From contig JALZUL010000152.1 of NCBI GenBank assembly GCA_023301665.1, forward strand, positions 1 through 8,960: a stretch of 8,960 nt of DNA, written 5' to 3'. The notes beneath the pieces are model-generated. The model was not told where the DNA came from. It worked only from the letters and a program-made list of their open reading frames with translations, and did no database searches. Position numbers and translations under genes: made by a program. Shown here piece by piece: positions 6,393 to 8,960 of the stretch (position 1 is the first letter of the stretch; each line of letters starts with the position of its first letter). The DNA is from Ascidiaceihabitans sp. GTDB taxonomy: Bacteria; Pseudomonadota; Alphaproteobacteria; Rhodobacterales; Rhodobacteraceae.

Positions 6393-7196
6393 ATGACAGC
6401 GCTTTTAGAAACCAAACATTTGGAACGTAGCTTTGGCGCAGTTTACGCTGCCAAAGACGTGAATATCAAAATCAACGCTGGAGAGGTCCTTGGGGTCATT
6501 GGCTCAAATGGGGCAGGTAAGACGACATTTGTGAACATGGTGACGGGTTACCTTGAGCCAAGTGCCGGTGAAATCTTGTACAAAGGTAGCAATATCACAG
6601 GCAAGCCTACACGAGAGATCACGCGTTTGGGTATCTGCCGTTCGTTTCAGATTCCACAATTGTTCCCAGAACTGCCAGTGATCGAGAATCTTTTAATTGC
6701 GCTTACGATTGCCAAGCAACCTCGCTTAAAATTGTTTCGGCCTGCAGTTGATGAAAGCTTGCGCGTCGAAGCTATTAAACTCTTGAAACGTTTTAAGATT
6801 GACCACTATGCGGATCAAGAGATCCAAACCTTGGCACAGGGCGTCCGTAAGCTTGTGGATATCGCAATGGCAACCGTCACTGAGCCGGATCTTTTATTTC
6901 TAGACGAACCTACAAGTGGTGTGAGTGCAGATGAAAAAATGGATTTCATGCGCGTCTTGATTTCGGCTTTGAAAGAAACAGAGACTGCAGTTTTGTTCAT
7001 TGAGCACGACATGGAAATCGTAGAAGCATTTTCGCCGCGCTGTGTGGCGTTTTATGAAGGAATGATCCTCGCAGACGGTCCAACAGCAGAGGTCTTGGAA
7101 AACGAAAAAGTTCGTGAATTCGTCATCGGAGGCGAAGTTCATCGATCACAAACGCCTGCTACATCCGCCCCCCTCGTGCAAAGTAAAGGAGCATAA
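6393..7196 (+). CDS. Branched-chain/amide ABC transporter ATPase, LivG-like
   Basis: A 267-aa cytoplasmic ATPase that powers import. Motifs are Walker A GSNGAGKT (37-44), Q-loop RSFQIPQLF (83-91, Q86), signature region LAQGVRKLVDIA (147-158), Walker B LLFLDE (167-172), D-loop region SGVSAD (175-180) and H-loop H205 in IEHDM. The signature is degenerate (LAQGV instead of LSGGQ), a variation tolerated in LivG/UrtD-type proteins. The start is ATG 6393, because AGGTGA (6382-6387) is an SD match 5 nt before it; the in-frame GTG at 6384 lies within that SD and is less likely. It begins 1 nt after the LivM-like stop. The C-terminal tail after about 248 is polar and low in complexity. Confidence 0.93.
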   Translation: MTALLETKHLERSFGAVYAAKDVNIKINAGEVLGVIGSNGAGKTTFVNMVTGYLEPSAGEILYKGSNITGKPTREITRLGICRSFQIPQLFPELPVIENLLIALTIAKQPRLKLFRPAVDESLRVEAIKLLKRFKIDHYADQEIQTLAQGVRKLVDIAMATVTEPDLLFLDEPTSGVSADEKMDFMRVLISALKETETAVLFIEHDMEIVEAFSPRCVAFYEGMILADGPTAEVLENEKVREFVIGGEVHRSQTPATSAPLVQSKGA

Positions 7197-7198
7197 TT

Positions 7199-7858
7199 AT
7201 GTTGGAAATCGACAAGCTCAGCCTATCTATTCAACGTGTCCCAATTTTGCATGACGTCAGTCTGAAAATTGAATCAGGAACGACATGTGGTTTAATTGGG
7301 CGCAATGGTGCTGGAAAAACCACATTGATCCGCTCCATCATGGGGGCACTTCCACTCGACGGTGGAGCTATTCGGTTCAACGGGCAGGATTTACACAGCG
7401 CAAAAATTCATGAGCGCGCGGGCCGTGGAATCGGGTATTTACCAGAAGATCGCAGGCTGGTGCCCCATTTCACCGTCGAGGAAAACATCATGGTTTCGCT
7501 CTGGGCGACAAAGAAATCTGACCTTTCTCGATTGAAGTGGGTGTATGATCTGATGCCAGAGATTGGGCGATTTGCAGAACGTAAAGCCCAGACGCTAAGT
7601 GGAGGGCAGCAAAAGTTGGTGGCCTTGGCACGAGCTATGGTGACTGGGTCTGATTTATTGTTGTTAGATGAGCCTTTTGAAGGAGTCGCGCCAGCCCTTG
7701 CTGCGCGTCTGATGGAGGTTATCGGCGATCTTAGATCTGAAAACTTAACGGTTCTTGTTTCAGAATCCGATTACTCTCATTCGCAAAAAGTGGTGGACAA
7801 AGTGTACGTCATCGAACGAGGTCAAATCCGTTTGATGAACGATAAAGTCGCGGCGTGA
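7199..7858 (+). CDS. Branched-chain/amide ABC transporter ATPase, LivF-like
   Basis: A 219-aa second ATPase, slightly shorter than typical LivF (about 230-240). Walker A is GRNGAGKT (34-41). The Q-loop region YLPEDRRLVPHFTVEENI (80-97) has Glu where the family usually has Gln (VPQGR). The signature is canonical LSGGQQKLVALA (133-144) and Walker B is LLLLDE (153-158). In place of an H-loop His it has VLVSESDYSH (185-194); LivF proteins generally carry EQN here, so the missing His fits the family. AAGGAG (7186-7191) lies 7 nt before the ATG, and the gap to the previous stop is only 2 nt. It is the last gene of the importer operon; the next gene is separated by 134 bp with an inverted repeat. 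Confidence 0.93.
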   Translation: MLEIDKLSLSIQRVPILHDVSLKIESGTTCGLIGRNGAGKTTLIRSIMGALPLDGGAIRFNGQDLHSAKIHERAGRGIGYLPEDRRLVPHFTVEENIMVSLWATKKSDLSRLKWVYDLMPEIGRFAERKAQTLSGGQQKLVALARAMVTGSDLLLLDEPFEGVAPALAARLMEVIGDLRSENLTVLVSESDYSHSQKVVDKVYVIERGQIRLMNDKVAA

Positions 7859-7863
7859 ATCTA

Positions 7864-7899
7864 TCTAGTCACATTTTCCTTAGGGATTAAGTGACTAGA
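7864..7899. repeat. 9-bp inverted repeat after the importer operon (possible terminator or operator)
   Basis: TCTAGTCAC (7864-7872) and GTGACTAGA (7891-7899) are perfect reverse complements with an 18-nt loop. It starts 6 nt after the last ATPase stop. No T-run follows directly (the nearest is TTTTT at 7910-7914), so it is a weak intrinsic terminator at best. The same half-sites recur at 7977-7987 (GTGAC then CTAGTC), just before the amidase start, which would also suit an operator. Confidence 0.55.
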
Positions 7900-7938
7900 A
7901 GCCGACGCTTTTTAGTTCTCAACGTGGGCCGGCAAGCC

Positions 7939-7968
7939 TTCGCAAAGAAATCCTTGTAAGAATAGTAT
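7939..7968 (+). promoter_or_regulatory. Weak sigma-70-like promoter candidate for the amidase
   Basis: TTCGCA (7939-7944) and TAGTAT (7963-7968) each match the consensus at 4 of 6 positions with an 18-bp spacer. This would start transcription about 15-20 nt before the amidase ATG. The matches are poor and could be chance; read-through from the importer operon is equally possible. Confidence 0.25.
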
Positions 7969-7992
7969 TTCGTAGAGTGACCTAGTCTTATT

Positions 7993-8960
7993 ATGAAAAA
8001 CCCCGAACTTAATGCCTGGTGCGATTATAAATCGGTTCACGTCGAGCATGCTGAAGATGGCCCGCTGAGTGGTCTATCATTGGCTGTGAAAGACATTTTT
8101 CAAGTGAAAGGGTATCCAAACGGTTGGGGGCAACCTACGCGGTTGGCGGAAGCCAAAATAGATACTGAAACGCAGCCTGAAGTACAAAAGCTTCTGGAGG
8201 CGGGCATCGATTGTAAAGGCAAAAGTCAATGCGAAGAATTGTGCTTTTCGCTTATGGGGATCAACTCGCATTATGGTGCGCCGGTGAATGTTAAAGCGCC
8301 AGATCGCGTAACCGGTGGTTCTTCATCGGGATCAGCCTCTTTGGTAGCTGCTGGTGTGGTCGATGTCGCGACAGCTTCAGACACTGGTGGATCTGTGCGA
8401 GCGCCTGCGGCATTTTGCGGGCTGATAGGGCTGCGAACAACACATGGGAGGTTATCGTTGGAACAGTCTATGCCATTGGCACCGAGTTTTGATTGCTTTG
8501 GCTGGTTCGCAAAGGACATCGAGACTTACGCCAAAGTGGGGGACGTTTTATTAGGGCAAGACCATTCAAAGGCACCGCTCACCAAGGCTTTTCGTGTTTC
8601 AGCTCTTGAGGATCTTCTTTCTGGATCTGAGGAAAAGGGGGTTTATTTAACCGCAGTTGAAGAGGTCGAAAAGCATTTCGAAGGCTTGAAAACAGTCAGG
8701 TCCTTTCCGTTTTCTATGCCCGCGGCCTGCGAGACGTTTGTAACATGCCAGGCGTTTGATGCATGGGGGGCTTTGGGGGATTGGATCACTTCGCGAAAAC
8801 CTGAACTAGGTCCAGGTGTGAAGGAACGTTTCCAGTTTGGGGCTAGCGTTAGCCCATCAGACTTCCAGTCCGCAGAACAAATGAGACGAGAGATCACGGC
8901 TCATCTCGAGGCGATGCTGAATCAACATGGTGTTTTGGTGATGCCGACAGTTCCTAGCTG
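7993..8960 (+). CDS. Amidase-signature hydrolase, AMI1-like (3' truncated by window)
   Basis: The frame is open from ATG 7993 to the window end (322 codons, no stop). It encodes an amidase-signature enzyme that would hydrolyse an amide to acid plus ammonia in the cytoplasm; no signal peptide is seen. The Ser-cisSer-Lys triad is complete: K33 in LAVKDIF, S110 in GGSSSGSA (108-115) and nucleophile S134 in DTGGSVRAPA (130-139), followed by FCGLIGLR (141-148). The short N-terminus and the 77- and 24-residue spacings equal those I recall for plant AMI1 (K36/S113/S137), and PSFDCFGWFAKD (164-175), KPELGPGVKER and GVLVMPTVP resemble AMI1 segments. GatA is less likely, as its Lys usually sits tens of residues later. 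An in-frame stop (7978-7980) shortly precedes the ATG and there is no strong SD. Its place after an amide-type importer suggests it acts on the imported solute; the exact substrate is unknown. Confidence 0.9.
   Translation, partial: MKNPELNAWCDYKSVHVEHAEDGPLSGLSLAVKDIFQVKGYPNGWGQPTRLAEAKIDTETQPEVQKLLEAGIDCKGKSQCEELCFSLMGINSHYGAPVNVKAPDRVTGGSSSGSASLVAAGVVDVATASDTGGSVRAPAAFCGLIGLRTTHGRLSLEQSMPLAPSFDCFGWFAKDIETYAKVGDVLLGQDHSKAPLTKAFRVSALEDLLSGSEEKGVYLTAVEEVEKHFEGLKTVRSFPFSMPAACETFVTCQAFDAWGALGDWITSRKPELGPGVKERFQFGASVSPSDFQSAEQMRREITAHLEAMLNQHGVLVMPTVPS

Noticed and set aside
8271..8897. Antisense open frames at 8271-8519 and 8643-8897
   Set aside because: Both lie opposite the amidase, whose catalytic motifs are intact on the + strand.
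7993..8960. Reading the amidase as GatA (aminoacyl-tRNA amidotransferase subunit A)
   Set aside because: The catalytic Lys is at residue 33, earlier than in typical GatA, no gatB/gatC is nearby, and the context is an amide-type importer; full length is needed to be certain.

Overview
The window looks like chromosomal DNA of an alphaproteobacterium, most likely a marine Rhodobacterales (roseobacter-type) species. This rests on the roughly 50% GC base composition, the ATGA-overlapped operon style and the flavour of the proteins; it is an inference, as there is no rRNA or other phylogenetic marker. No tRNA, rRNA, CRISPR array, transposase or attachment site was seen. All recognised genes are on the + strand.

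Layout: (1) 1-2875 is a tightly overlapped sensing block: the 3' end of a sensor histidine kinase, an NtrC-type response regulator (TTG start, 4-bp overlap), and a periplasmic ligand-binding protein of the amide/branched-chain amino acid type (SBP1, 4-bp ATGA overlap). (2) 2876-3070 is a 195-bp spacer with two 15-bp palindromes that are 14/15 inverted copies of each other. (3) 3071-7858 is a complete five-gene HAAT/Liv-type ABC importer: substrate-binding protein (SBP2), two permeases and two ATPases, with two hairpin/T-tract elements between SBP2 and the first permease. (4) 7859-7992 is a spacer with a 9-bp inverted repeat and related half-sites. (5) 7993-8960 is the first ~322 codons of an amidase-signature hydrolase, running off the window.

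How the genes probably work together (inference from gene order and family knowledge): the kinase, perhaps with SBP1 presenting a periplasmic ligand, signals to the regulator. The regulator controls the importer, which takes up an amide or amino-acid-like solute, and the cytoplasmic amidase hydrolyses it. The amidase has the Lys33/Ser110/Ser134 triad with the spacing I recall for plant AMI1 indole-3-acetamide hydrolase and several shared local motifs, so an aromatic or indolic amide is one testable substrate class.

The most unusual point is the regulator. It keeps the NtrC-family architecture (receiver, AAA+, Fis-type HTH), but the sigma-54-contacting GAFTGA loop reads GAIPGA and the Walker B Asp is Asn. 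It is therefore probably not a conventional sigma-54 activator.
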